Below are positions 45,847-56,767 of a stretch of DNA of 64,000 nucleotides, one piece after another. Made by a program: the position numbers and the translations under genes. The notes below the pieces were generated by a model. That model was not told the DNA's origin, searched no databases, and saw nothing but the letters and a program-made list of their open reading frames with translations. The first letter of the stretch is position 1. Every line of letters starts with the position of its first letter. The DNA is from Anodontia alba (taxonomy: Eukaryota; Mollusca; Bivalvia; Lucinida; Lucinidae), in NCBI GenBank assembly GCA_964016985.1, contig OZ024836.1:40792803-40856802 (forward strand), read 5' to 3'.

Positions 45847-48044
45847 CATGTTTTTTCGACGGACATACTAGACTCTAGTCAGCATATCGCGAAACGTGTT
45901 TTAGCTAAAACCGTGAAACTTAGTGTGCTGTTTGGGAGTGATGAGCCGATTACCCGATTAACTGGTCTCAATAAATGATAAAAGTGCAAAAACACTTCAT
46001 AAGTGGATCCGGAAATCTTTAAAAGGTTAATGAATTCGCGCTTCCAAGAGTACTCTTGAAGTATACAATTGTCCTTTCAGTACGACATTGTACCATTTGC
46101 ACAACTAAGCGCACAATAATAAAGAAAGAAGAAAAAAAAAAAAAAAAAAGCGAAGCAAGAAATCTCAAGACCCTGTTGTATTTTCATCAAGCAATGTGCA
46201 TAAGATTATTGTCAGTCATACTCAATTTTAAGGAGTGTTTCTTAGAGGTGGGAGAGTAATTACCGTAATATCCCGAAGTACTGGCAAAATAGTGTAGACC
46301 CAGATCAGACGCCGCAATACGCGGCGCCTGATTAGGAGCGACACTCTTTGTCATTCATACAGCAATATTTTAGACAATTCAAGAGGTAATAGAAGGGGCT
46401 ATTTTAAATTTTAGGACAAGTATGGTAAGTAGGTAAGGTGACCGAATACTTAGGTAAGTACAATTCAATTTAAATACCGATTTAAAAATAAATGCATCCT
46501 GTGGTGGTGAATAACTAGACTCCTCCCGGTCAAGACGAAGAAATTTCAGTGTACTATACACTTAACATAACTTACAGTTGCTAGGCAAAAATTGAAACTG
46601 TACCATGCAAAATGCATGCATGTCGCCAAATTGCAATTAGTTTTGGATTGCTATACAGTGGTTTTGTATCAGGCAATATGCAGGCTTTATATATACACAA
46701 AAAATCAGCTGTTTATGTTTCCGATTGTAGTGTTTTTTTTTTTTTTGTTTTTTTTTTTTTTTGTTTTTTTTTTTGCAAACTACGAGGAATGAGCGCCCTG
46801 ACGTATCTTACTCCTCTGTGCATCAAAATCATTAGTATCAATATCACTTGTAGTAATCGTCTTTAAAGACAAATACGCCACCAGAAGAACTTCAGAGACG
46901 TTTTGGAACAATCGCAGATAACTAACCCTGAGAAGCATTGAATTGTGCATTACAAAGAAATCAAGCCTGTGACTGTCGATACCAATCTAAAACACAAACT
47001 ACAGAAGGGAAATCTTGAAGGGCATTGATACATTTTCTCGGCTGGCAACTTTGTCAATTTTTTGCTCCCTTCTCAAAAGACTCACTCTAAAAAAGGTAAG
47101 AGCAAATTATTTTCTTTTGGAGTAGCCCATTTTCAGAAGGAGATTGGTGCAGAGGAAAGCAATCGGGAAGTCACAAAAGTTGTTCCATTTATGAAAATGG
47201 CGGACAATGAAAAAAAGGCACTGAGTAAGGGTAAATAACATGAAATGACATGACATCATAACATATCCTCGAATAATATCGGACATAACGAACTAACAAA
47301 CACGAGCTGCAAGAAGACTACTGCTTTGGAACGGTCAACGACAAAAGTTTGAGGTGGAGCTGTAGTTTCATGCACGTTCATGCCTAGTCGTGTATATGTA
47401 TACAACCCTCGTTCTACATTAAATACTGGCACAGTTCCACACAATTCTTTTATACACATAGGCCTTCCCTGACATATCAGCGGATCAACACAGAATAATG
47501 CACGACAAAAGAATTAACTTGCCTTTTCGTGCCAGTCAGTATATCCTAAACGAGTGAAAGCTTAAAGATTTGCTACGTACTAGATAAATCTTTTTTGCCA
47601 AACTCAGCTTGAAATACTCAAACCACTTGTTAGGAACATCAGAAGACCGAACGTAATAAATAAAAATGTTTCCATAAGCATTACATGTTATGTCAATTCT
47701 CCATAATATAAACGAGGACCCTTGCCATACTGGGTGGATGTATTGGCTGATCTGAGTCTTTGCTGATCATACAGTTCTTGCTGGCTCATTTCATTCATTG
47801 TGAAATCGCTCGCTACACAGCAAATGCATACCGTCGCGGAAACATTGTTACAACGTCTCCGCAACGTCGTGACATTGCGGCGATATATTATACGGAGATT
47901 TGAGGAAGAATTTGCTTATTACGCACATTAAGACATATTTATAAAGCACAACAAAGCCAATAAATAATGAAAAATAAATTTAAATCTGAAGTGGAGATTT
48001 GTTGCCAGTAAAATCGATTTAAATCTCTAGTAATTTTTACGTTT
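45847..48044. other. Anonymous DNA with poly-T and one hairpin
   Basis: Includes the hairpin fragment at 46283-46360 and a T-rich tract at about 46730-46772. The minus-strand frame at 47256-47459 is unrecognised. CTGATCTGAGTCTTTGCTGATC near 47748 recalls the GCGCCCAGCGAAGAC family. Confidence 0.45.
46283..46360. repeat. Hairpin element of the GTGTAGACCCAGATC family
   Basis: AATAGTGTAGACCCAGATC, CAGACGCCGCAATACGCGGCG and CCTGATTAGGAGCGACACT form an imperfect hairpin. It is the same family as 36379-36563; terminal repeats are not identified. Confidence 0.6.
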
Positions 48045-48340
48045 GACCGTTCTAAGCCGGTGGTTCTGCTGTTATTTGTCTTCTATGTATCATTGTGGAT
48101 AATCGCTGCGGGTCTTTTTTTGGCGTTTTGTCATGTTTGATGTCCTATGTTGTTATAATGGGATCCTGTTTAGCATTGTGATCACATTGCTGCGGAAAAA
48201 AGGAGCTGACTGCTTTGCTCTTCTTTACTTTGTGGCTTGTGCACTGTCCGTTTTGGCTTGTTTATTCTTCGTCTTCGTGTCATTGGTAGGCTATGTTCTA
48301 TGATTGTGGTTGTCATCCTGGACATCTTCTATACTATCTT
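48045..48340 (+). repeat. Dispersed repeat, copy 2 (matches 36831-37110)
   Basis: Carries ACCGTTCTAAGCCGGTGGTTC, TCATGTTTGATGTCC, GCATTGTGATCACATTGCTG, GGAGCTGACTGCTTTG, GGTAGGCTATGTTC and GATTGTGGTTGTCATCCTGG in the same order as the copy at 36831. It is non-coding as far as visible. Confidence 0.55.
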
Positions 48341-48370
48341 TGAAAACCAAAAATTATAAAACGTCGCATA

Positions 48371-49054
48371 CAAATTGTCATGATGTAATTATAACGACTT
48401 TTTTCGTTGTATCGACTATCGGTATAAAGAGGGTTGTCTGTATTATGGATGATCTAGAGACGACAGTATGCGGGAGGAGCCATAGCAGTATGGCAATTTG
48501 ACTATCACAAAACTCTCGCTTAAGAGGTAACAATTACTCATAAATTAATCAAACATCTACATTTACTACTTTAAAGAAACATATGTTTTAGATATTTGTT
48601 AGAATTACCAGAGTGAGGCGATTCTAACAAATATACAAAACATATGTTCTGTGAGTATATAATAAAACAAAACCTTTCTTATATATCATTCTACTCATTT
48701 AGTGTTCTGTTCAACAGCAAATTTATTTTAATGGCAACGTGTTTTGGAGCAAATGCTGTTGTTGTAATGAGGGTTCACTGTATACCACTTCATACCCCTG
48801 CTTTCACCATATATCATATGAGAACATGGGCGTGTTCATTACATAGACTGCTAAACATATTGCCGCTTTTCTTCCGAAGAATAGATATATGTATTGAGTC
48901 GGGCACTGCAATTCTCCTTAGCGCGTACTAAAAATAACAATCATACTGATATGAATCATTTCGCATACTGTCGTCTCTAGATTAGCCATAATACAGACAG
49001 CCCTCTTTATATCGACACTCGATAGAACACCAAGTTCGTTATAATGACAATTTG
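48371..49054. mobile_element. Pogo/Tigger-like element with ~90-bp inverted ends
   Basis: The left end (48371-48471) and right end (48962-49054) are reverse complements over about 90 bp with scattered differences. Shared blocks are AAAGAGGGTTGTCTGTATTA and CTAGAGACGACAGTATGCG. Subterminal ATAACGA and CGTTATAA motifs recall pogo-type elements. The interior has no transposase; it contains an independent palindrome at about 48588-48652. Confidence 0.6.
48576..48654. repeat. Palindrome sharing the P1 core motif
   Basis: ACATATGTTTTAGATATTTG, then TTAGAATTACC faces AGGCGATTCTAACAAATA, then CAAAACATATGT. The core GTTAGAAT..ATTCTAAC with flanking GCC/GGC is close to the P1 core GTTAGAACCGCCTCG. Confidence 0.7.
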
Positions 49055-49072
49055 ACTGTCACGAACCTTCGC

Positions 49073-49352
49073 CATCACGAAAACACACCTATATAATTTT
49101 GACCCCCTTAAACCCCACTTTTATATAGTAAAACTGGGGTTTACAGGGGTATACATTATTTTTCTTATTTCTGCTCAAAAACATAGATTGTGGGTACTCG
49201 TTAGAACCGCCTCGCCGAGGCGGTTCTAACGAGTGCCCACAATCTATGTTTTGAGCAGAAATATGAAAAATATCGGAGTTTTTTATCTGAAAATTTTCAG
49301 TTTTTTGGAGATGAAATTTTCTATATATTGGAATAGGTGTGTTTTCGTAATG
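49073..49352 (-). mobile_element. Palindromic MITE, family P1, copy F (reverse orientation)
   Basis: Ends CATCACGAAAACACACCTAT and ATAGGTGTGTTTTCGTAATG. The core is centred on CCTCGCCGAGG near 49215. The minus-strand frame across it is another reading of the element that also appears in copy G, showing it is not a gene. Confidence 0.87.
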
Positions 49353-49410
49353 CTTCAGACTGAACAATTAGTCACAAACTATGCAAGAATATTGTATTTG
49401 ATACTATTAA

Positions 49411-49487
49411 GAAACATATGTTTTGTACAATTGTTGGAATCGCCTCAGTGAGGCGATTCTAACAATTCTACAAAACACATGTTTTAT
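49411..49487. repeat. Second palindrome sharing the P1 core motif
   Basis: AACATATGTTTTGTACAATTG, then GAATCGCCTCAGTGAGGCGA, then CAATTCTACAAAACACATGT. It has ~35-bp arms with few mismatches. Compare the palindrome at 48576-48654. Confidence 0.75.
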
Positions 49488-49546
49488 ATGGAAATAAGAA
49501 CAAACCAAGACCTGTCTTACGAATCAATCTGCTCATTTAGTATTCT

Positions 49547-49650
49547 AAATGATACAACGATTTAAAGTGAACATTGTAATTAGTGTAATAGGGCTTTCTA
49601 ATAAATCTATATTTCTAATATTTCTACTCTAAATATCGGGGTAAACAGCA
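49547..49650. repeat. Direct repeat, copy 1
   Basis: AATGATACAACGATTTAAAG through GGGGTAAACAGC is repeated at 50157-50244, with a ~17-bp deletion in the second copy. The second copy directly precedes the 42-bp minisatellite. Confidence 0.8.
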
Positions 49651-50156
49651 AATTCATTTTAATGACAACGTCTTTGGGAAAAAATGTTGTCGTTGTAACG
49701 TAGGTTCGCTGTACGAAAAGTCAACTAAGTAATACTTAATCGAGTGTTTTGACTCTTATTTTTTCTGTATTTATTTATTTATTTATTTTGTTTGTCTCTT
49801 CACTGCATACAGTAGTAACATACATGTAAATGCGTAATTAATGTATTGTGTAGGTAAGTCAAGGAAATAAACGAACTAAATGCCTATTAGAAATTCTTTT
49901 CAGCAATCCGCTAAATAAATGATTAGGTGATAAAGTAATTTATTATGTTTAACGACTGTCATCTATCAAGAGGTGTCTAGTTGATAAAGTCAGAGATTTT
50001 TTCATGGTTTCTGAATCTGACATAATACGTCATAAAATGATTTATTATGCTAATCAGACAATGTTGGTTCATAGAAAGCAATAGCTAACAACTCTAGTTG
50101 TAAGCCGGTGTAAATTTGTGCCTGTATTTTTCTATTTTCTTTTTTTTTTAGTTCTT
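49651..50156. other. Anonymous DNA between direct repeats
   Basis: No gene is recognised. A (TTTA)n run occurs near 49768-49789. GTTGTAACGTAGGTTCGCTGT near 49697 resembles pogo-like ends. Confidence 0.45.
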
Positions 50157-50244
50157 AATGATACAACGATTTAAAGTGAACATTGTGAGCTTTCTAATAA
50201 ATCTATATTTCTAATATTTCTACCCTACTTATTGGGGTAAACAG
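50157..50244. repeat. Direct repeat, copy 2
   Basis: Second copy of the AATGATACAACGATTTAAAG segment described at 49547. It ends at GGGGTAAACAGC, after which the hairpin-derived minisatellite begins. Confidence 0.8.
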
Positions 50245-50251
50245 CCGTGCG

Positions 50252-50845
50252 GAACAGTGCAGAACCCCATCAGACTCGCACACCGCGACGTCTGATAAGT
50301 GAAGAACCCTATGAGACTTGCGCACCGCGACATCTGATAAGTGAAGAACCCCATGAGACTCGCACACCGCGACGTCTGATAAGTGAAGAACCCCATGAGA
50401 CTCGCACAACGCAACGTCTGCTAAGTGAAGAACCCCATGAGACTCGCACACCGCGACGTCTGCTAAGTGAAGAACCCCATGAGACTCGCACACCGCCACG
50501 TCTGATAAGTGAAGAACCCCATGAGACTCCCACACCGCGACGTCTGATAAGTGAAGAACCCCATGAGACTCGCACACCGCGACGTCTGATAAGTGAAGAA
50601 CCCATGAGATTCGCACACCGCGGCGTCTGATAAGTGAGGAACCCCATGAGACTCGCACACCTCGACGTCTGATAAGTGAAGAACCCCATGAGACTCGCAC
50701 ACCGCGACGTCTGATAAGTGAAGAACTCTATGAGACTCGCACACCGCGACGTCTGATAAGTGAAGAACCCAATGAGACTCGCACACCGCGACGTCTGATA
50801 AGTGAAGAACCCCATGAGACTCGCACACCGCGACGTCTGATAAGG
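50252..50845. repeat. 42-bp minisatellite, about 14 units
   Basis: The unit is GTGAAGAACCCCATGAGACT followed by CGCACACCGCGACGTCTGATAA (42 bp). Units are over 90% alike, with one 1-bp deletion near 50600. Because 42 is divisible by 3 and the unit lacks stops in several frames, long open frames exist on both strands (for example 50247-50630 plus, 50309-50851 minus). These are artefacts of the period. The unit resembles part of the GTGTAGACCCAGATCAGACG hairpin family. Confidence 0.93.
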
Positions 50846-51127
50846 CGACACCCTGTTACCGTGAAAGCATCAAATTTAGATACGTAGCGAGCTAGTTAAA
50901 TGTACGAAGTCAAGTTTTTGGACGCGTTTGGTAAGCAGTTATATACCGCGTCTGAATAACTGCAACTCAGAGAAATCTCCGTTAGAATCTAACTTTTGTA
51001 TGGTATATTCTGGCTCTTGATGAAGGTCTTGTAATATCTCTGCTTGCTATAACTACCAGCTCGTACAGACACCTGTACGTCGGTGCAACTGACGTTTCTC
51101 CTTCTTTGATGCTGGCACGGGCTGTAA
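50846..51127. other. Anonymous DNA
   Basis: Nothing recognised. Confidence 0.4.
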
Positions 51128-51599
51128 TCTCGTCACTCATAGCCAATTATTATGCAAAGAAATAAGTGACGCGAATATCCGGACATGAGTAGCGCGAACT
51201 AAAAAAATGGCTATTTCAGGTGGGTTATCGACAATCTGGGGTTTTGTCGTCTAGGAGGGCGTTATTTTAAAAATCGGAGAATGTTATACTGCGCGGAATT
51301 AAATTCCATAGAACACAGCACCAAAATTTACGTTAAAATATAGCTATGGTTCCTGGAATTTGTTTCATTCTGGCGACAATCGTTCCGAATTTGGTGCCAT
51401 TTTGGACGATTTACCCAATAAAATTAATATTTTCAGCCACATCTGCATCTTGCGTAACGACTTGAATTGGACAGACGCCGTCATTTGGCATACGTATTAC
51501 AATCATAACAATGCAAACCATCAATGCAACCAACAAAAATGGAAAAATGCTAAAATTATAGGGCAGAATGAGCAGCACGTGCGGATATGAGTGACGAGA
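51128..51599 (-). mobile_element. TIR element (TCTCGTCACTCATA ends), copy 1
   Basis: Ends TCTCGTCACTCATA (51128) and TATGAGTGACGAGA (to 51599) are inverted repeats. The whole ~470 bp matches 56316-56767 in the opposite orientation, including the peptide-like reading (LLILPYNFSI..NDGVCPIQV) that appears in both. The right end is followed by an extra TATGAGTGACGAGA at about 51619. No transposase is encoded; likely non-autonomous. Confidence 0.75.
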
Positions 51600-51657
51600 C
51601 GAGACGACGAGACTAGGATATGAGTGACGAGAGTTGACAATATGAAAACAAACAAAC

Positions 51658-51688
<31 letters not shown>

Positions 51689-51891
51689 GATTCCGAGTCT
51701 GTGCTTGTTGGAAATATTTACAAACGATCTAAGTACAATTCCATCTTTTATTAGATACAAATTTCAAGTTAAGTTCCAGTAACAATAGTTGCGAATTAAA
51801 TCTGTTGGCATGAACAGAAAAAAAGCAAATATTTGAGAGTATCTTCATTTCATACATCCCGAAAATTTAGCATACTACTACTACATATATT
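51600..51891. other. Anonymous DNA with poly-A
   Basis: Poly-A at about 51658-51685 after an AACAAACAAAC run; nothing else recognised. Confidence 0.5.
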
Positions 51892-53389
51892 CTAGCGGAA
51901 AAAATAAACTGTGTATGGGTATAATATGCTATAACTTAGACGGTATATAAGAAATTGCTACACAAAATGTATCAGGGTTTGTCTGACCTTTATTTAACAC
52001 CAGCTCAATTGACATGGTTATTGCATCAGCAACGTCTTGGATAAAGGTCAGTTTTCAGAGACGTTTTCTAAACACAGTTCTGCTCATCAATACCGTGTAT
52101 GTCCACCATTGGAATCAATGTATGCTTGGCAACGACGCCTCTTTGATGCAAAAAAGGTTCTGAAAATGCCTTGGGAATACCATTCCGAATTCTCACAAGC
52201 GCACGTTACAGGTCAGGTAACGTCAACGGCTGATTTTGGAGGCCACGTAAGCTACGCTGCGTCTCCTCCCAAACGTGCTCTATAGGAGACGAATCCGGTG
52301 ACATTGCAGGCCAGGGCAGCATATTAACATTGTTCTGGATCGAAAAGTCGGTGACGACTAGCGCGGCATGTGGGCGAGCGTTATCCTGTTGCAGCGTGGC
52401 GTCATGTTGTTGCACAAATGAAAGAACATGGGGCCGTTTGATTTCGTCATGATATCTGATGCCTGTAAGTGTGCCGTCCACAACCACAAGAGCTGTTCTG
52501 CCACATGATGAGATTCCACCCCACACCATGACACTACCTCCGCCAAAAGGACGCCGCTGAATCACACAACTGACATGGAAACGTTCACCAACACGACGGT
52601 ACACTCTAGAACGACCGTCGCTGCTGTCGAGATGAAACCTGGATTCATCCGTGGAAAGAACACGTGCCCAGTCCTGTTGCGTGAAGTGTATGGTTCGTCT
52701 ACACCAGGTGAAACGTGCTACACGATGACGTTGCTGGAGAACAGGACGTATGGCTGGACGTCGCGGCCGTATGCTTCGTTCATGCAATAGATTACGTAAC
52801 GTTCGGGACTAAACCTCCTTAGACCAGGAATACTTCTAGCTGTCAAAGTAGCAGTTCTGAGTCGAACACGGAGATGAACCACCCGGAGGTACGTATCCTA
52901 ACGATTAGACGTTACACGTGGACGTCCTGACCGAGGCCGGTCTCTGGTGGTCCCAAACTGTTGGTACCTTCTCCACAAGGCGTCTACAGTATTTCGGTGC
53001 ACCCAAATTGGCTTGCAACATCAGTATGACGTACATCAGCTTCAATCATGCCTACGGCGCGCCATCTGTCAGTTTCATTCAACCTTGGCATGGCCTATCA
53101 AAGACGTCTTTCAAAATTATCCTGGTTTTCCGTTTTACAGGCATCAACACTATGCTTGAACACATGTTTAGTCGACAAACGAGTTTGCGATTTGACTGCT
53201 GCCTGAAAACAAACGTGGAAAACGAAGACGTTGGCCAAACAGACAAACTACCCATGCAACCCATGCACTGACCAGTGTAAATGACCGGGATGGATACACA
53301 ACTTGCCTGTGTAAAGTTTCAAGCTTTAATTTATAAAATGGAGCGATACCTGAACATTTTTCACATGCACAGTTTATTTTTTCCGCTAG
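51892..53389 (-). mobile_element. Tc1-like transposon, degenerate, with 26-bp TIRs
   Basis: The left TIR 51892-51917 (CTAGCGGAAAAAATAAACTG then TGTATG) and right TIR 53364-53389 are reverse complements with one mismatch. Between them, on the minus strand, lies a broken Tc1-family transposase. The total length of ~1.5 kb is normal. A TA flanks the right TIR; on the left the equivalent position reads TT, a likely mutation. Confidence 0.88.
52087..53091 (-). pseudogene. Tc1-like DDE transposase, broken
   Basis: Begins MPRLNETDRWRAVGMIEA (ATG at 53089-53091) with a helix-turn-helix DNA-binding part; a 1-bp loss near 53010 shifts the frame. A TAG lies near 52905 after SNR, and another 1-bp loss near 52805 precedes LLHERSIRP. 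From 52787 to 52206 the catalytic domain is open: Asp in STDESRF, Asp in QQDNARPHA and Glu in SSPIEHVW, with 34 residues between the second Asp and Glu (DD34E). After TAA at 52206 the C terminus continues with further breaks. Normal length would be about 335 residues. Confidence 0.88.
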
Positions 53390-53808
53390 TATAGATATAA
53401 AGGAAGAAAAAAATGCACAATATAAATATTTGCTTTAAATACGGATGCAACATGTATTTTCTGTCACTTATGCCTCTAACGTATATGCTTTAACGCGTAG
53501 CATGCTGGGTAAAAAATTCAACAGACGACATTTTGAACGAGTTATTTTTCCTGAAAAAAAGCTTTGATAGTTCATGCCTAAGGAGACAATTTACATAAAC
53601 CCGCAAAGCTTATTTTCTGTAAAATAGAATACAAATAATATATCGTCAATTTGTCATTTGTTGAATTTGCTCAGAGTCATAGAGATATATATGCTTACTT
53701 CTGTTATATGTACCTTTCCGTTATCAATCTAAATTTGACAGTATTGTGGTAGAGATTCCGATTTGTGTGTAGTTGGTTTAATTCTTCGCTGAATAATACC
53801 AACGCTGG
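53390..53808. other. Anonymous DNA
   Basis: AGCATGCTGGGTAAAAAATTC near 53500 matches a motif near 43399. GAGACAATTTACATAAAC near 53582 resembles the 700-745 and 30195-30484 repeats. No gene recognised. Confidence 0.45.
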
Positions 53809-54210
53809 AGAATCCCTAAATAATCGTGCTCATTAAGGGAACTTCATTGATGCGATGATAACTTCTCAGAGAGTTATAATTTTATCTGGACATGTCCAAG
53901 TCTGTCCATCGATTTCTTCTCTTTATATCTGTCGCGTAGCCTGGTAGAGGTCTTCATTGCGCGGACCAGGCTCAGTTATGACTTGGATCTCTTCTCTTTG
54001 TGCATCAGTTATATACGTGAATACTGCCGAAATCTGCTGACTGCCATTGCTTAATACCAATACCAAATTTGTCCAGTGCTCATATTATTGTGTACTATTT
54101 GACAGATAGCTATACATTCGTCTGCATGTAATGTAAACGTGAGAATAGAATTAATATATATTATGCAGACCCATGTATTACTTTTTCATGGGTTAAGTTT
54201 TGTATTGTGT
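53809..54210 (+). repeat. ~400-bp direct duplication, copy 1
   Basis: Starts AGAATCCCTAAATAATCGTG and ends near CATGGGTTAAGTTTTG. It matches 57289-57691 with roughly 95-97% identity by eye. The two copies are about 3.5 kb apart in the same orientation. No coding content is evident. Confidence 0.85.
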
Positions 54211-54923
54211 AAAATCGAAAAATTGTAGGCCTACTAGCTATTCGCTTGCTTGACACACAACATAATATTGGTCAGTAACCAAGTGTCAGGATAAAGCGAC
54301 AGAGTGATAGTCCAAACTTCAAGCCAAGCATTTGTCACATGACATGAAAGAGAACATTGGCAGGATTGAAAGATTGCTGAATGCAATGTCAAACCATGTA
54401 TTCTTCCACGCAACAGGTATCAACTGTATTGAAGGATAAGGTAAAAACAATAATAGAACATACATAAAAAAGATTTCAAAACATCTACTCGGCAGAGTGT
54501 AGTCCACTGTTTGATTAGTTTACGTTGTAGGGGAACGCCCCCTTCCTCCCCCCCCACCCCCCCCCCACACACACAACCACCCGAGGTAGCAAATAACATC
54601 TTGACGACGTCCATGGCAACTATGCAGTTTCTGTTAAACAATTGTCAACTTTAAAAGCAATAATATCCAATCTAAAATGGTTATATAATAACCTTACACT
54701 CGTAGTTATTATGTTCGCCCTCCCTTCCCATCGCCTCTACCTAAGGAGAATCAGGGGAGAAAAAGTAAGACAAAATTCAGGAAATAACACACAAGATCTT
54801 ACATGAACACATAAAGACAGATAAAAGACAACATCAAACAATACACACAAGTCAAGACAATAAAAGACAGAGCAAGATAAGCTCAATTACAATGAACTCA
54901 GGGGCGTCACATTGTCATTTCCA

Positions 54924-54980
<57 letters not shown>

Positions 54981-55299
54981 GAGAGGCTTACAGGCTTACA
55001 TGCTCAACAATTTGTTTGCATACTTTCGTGAGGTAACATTGAATGGGCGCACGTGCACAGTCCCTTTAGCGTGTATGATTTGCCAAAAAAATTGATTGGT
55101 GCACTACCCATCCTTATAAAAGGGGTACGTATACACTACGTTTGTGTAAAGGAAGCAATTTTAAAAGAACCAAAAGCACAACCCCTCAGAACGGAAACTT
55201 CAGCTCAGCTTTCATTTGGGGTGAATAAAAAATATTAAGCTAGCATGTCCTCTTTGCTTAATTTTTAAGGGTATTTCCCCTAACCCAGTTGCATACTAA
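54211..55299. other. Anonymous DNA with (GA)n
   Basis: C-rich tract near 54549-54567 and the microsatellite at 54931-54984. No gene is recognised. Confidence 0.5.
54931..54984. repeat. (GA)n microsatellite
   Basis: About 27 GA units with one interruption near 54974. Confidence 0.93.
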
Positions 55300-55581
55300 C
55301 ATTACGAAAACATGCCTATTCAAACATACTGCAAAAATTTTATCACCAAAAAAATGAAAATTTTCATATGAAAAATTCTGATAATTTTCATGTTTCTGCT
55401 CAAAACATAGATTGTGGGTACTCGTTAGAACCGCCTCGACGAGGCGGTTCTAACGAGTACCCACAATATATGTTTTTGAGCAGAAATAAGAAAAATAATG
55501 TATACCCCTGTAAACCCCAGTTTTACTATATAAAAGTGGGGTTTAATGGGGTCAAAATTATATAGGTTTGTGTTCGTGATG
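55300..55581 (+). mobile_element. Palindromic MITE, family P1, copy G
   Basis: Starts CATTACGAAAACATGCC and ends TGTGTTCGTGATG. The core is centred on CCTCGACGAGG near 55440 with an almost perfect palindrome (ACAATATATG on the right arm is one change). The plus-strand open frame here matches that of copy F on its minus strand. Confidence 0.87.
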
Positions 55582-55991
55582 TTTGATTTTAAAGCATTTG
55601 TGGGCGTTATGTTAAACAGAAGAGCCTAACTATAGCTGAGGGCATTGCCTGTGGATAGATTGCAGTGGCGGATTCAAAGGAGGGTCGAATCTCCCTTTGA
55701 CTCGAAATTTCATTTACATTGGAAATTTTGGATTAATCTGATAGATTTCGGACACTTTTCCTTCTACTTCTCTTCAAAAAGTCAACAAATTTTACTACCT
55801 GTAAATGTTTGTAAAATTGCTGGGTGAGTGGCAAACAGTGTCCTGCGGCGTCTTATCTGGGTCTACACTGTTTGCTCAGGCCTATCTGTCCGAATACGTA
55901 TAGTATGTACGGTAATATGATTAAATCGAACTCCCTCGGAAATTCTCCTGGATCCGCACCTGTAGGGGCATTAAATGCTAAGATAAGTGCT

Positions 55992-56028
<37 letters not shown>

Positions 56029-56069
56029 TTTTGAAATAAGCATTTGTTTTACGAGCAGAAACATACATA
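55582..56069. other. Anonymous DNA with a hairpin and poly-T
   Basis: Holds the hairpin fragment at 55828-55890 and poly-T at about 55994-56022. Confidence 0.5.
55828..55890. repeat. Hairpin element of the GTGTAGACCCAGATC family
   Basis: GTGGCAAACAGTGTCC, then TGCGGCGTCTTATCTGGG and TCTACACTGTTTGCTCAGG. The left arm is shortened. Confidence 0.55.
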
Positions 56070-56275
56070 TGGAGCACTGTGGTGCTGTGGTAAAGCATCA
56101 GATTTGAGATCGAGAGGTACCTAACATCAAGTGTTGTTCCTTGAGCAAGAAACTTTATCCACATTACTTAGTACTGGTCTCTACCCAGGAAGAATAATAT
56201 TAGCTTACTAAATGTGTTACCCTCCATAAATAAAGTCGATTATTATAAATATTGTTATTATTATTATTATTATAC
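56070..56275 (+). mobile_element. tRNA-derived SINE with (ATT)n tail, copy 2
   Basis: Starts GGAGCACTGTGGTGCTGTGG, with an A-box-like TGGTGCTGTGGTAAAGCA. The B box present in copy 1 is deleted (GAGAGGTACCTAACATC joins directly). The body CTTGAGCAAGAAACTTTATCC and AAATGTGTTACCCTCCATAAA matches copy 1 (18538-18812), then (ATT)n. Confidence 0.82.
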
Positions 56276-56315
56276 ATCTATTTCCAATTTCGCTGCTCTC
56301 ATCTCTCATAAAACC

Positions 56316-56767
56316 TTTCGTCACTCATATCCACACGCGCTGCTCATTCTGCCCTATAATTTTAGCATTTTTCTGTTTTTGTTGGTTGCATTAATGATTT
56401 GCATTGTTATGATTGTAATACGTCTGCCAAATGACGGTATCTGTCCAATTCAAGTCATTACGCAAGATGCAGATATGGCTGAAAATATTAATTTTAATGG
56501 ATAAATCGTCCAAAATGGCACCAAATTCGGAGCGATTGTCGCCAGAATCAAACAACTTCTAGGAACCGTAGCTATATTTTTACGTAAATGTTGGTGCTGG
56601 GTTGTATGGAATTTAATTCCGCGCAGTATAGCGGTCTCCGAGTTTCAAAATAACGCCCTTCTAGATGACAAAAGCCCTAAATTGTCGACAACCCACCTGA
56701 AATAGCCACCTTTTTAGCCGCGCTACTCATGTTCGCGTCACTTACAATTGGCTATGAGTGACGAGAT
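56316..56767 (+). mobile_element. TIR element (TCTCGTCACTCATA ends), copy 2
   Basis: Opens TTTCGTCACTCATATCC and closes GCTATGAGTGACGAGA. It is the inverted counterpart of 51128-51599 with small differences. See copy 1. Confidence 0.75.

Noticed and set aside
50252..50845. CRISPR array
   Set aside because: Units are contiguous with no unique spacers, and the window is animal DNA.
50203..50851. Overlapping open frames up to 180 codons on both strands with a 14-residue repeat
   Set aside because: They follow exactly from a 42-bp tandem unit without stops; all frames are open and no start context or domain exists.
51411..51659. Peptide shared with 56214-56504 as a conserved gene
   Set aside because: Both lie inside copies of the same TIR element; similarity extends equally through non-coding parts.
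55368..55565. Open frame NIDCGYSLEPPRRGGSN-like, also at 49089-49367 minus
   Set aside because: The same peptide arises from two copies of the P1 MITE and crosses the palindrome; it is not a gene.
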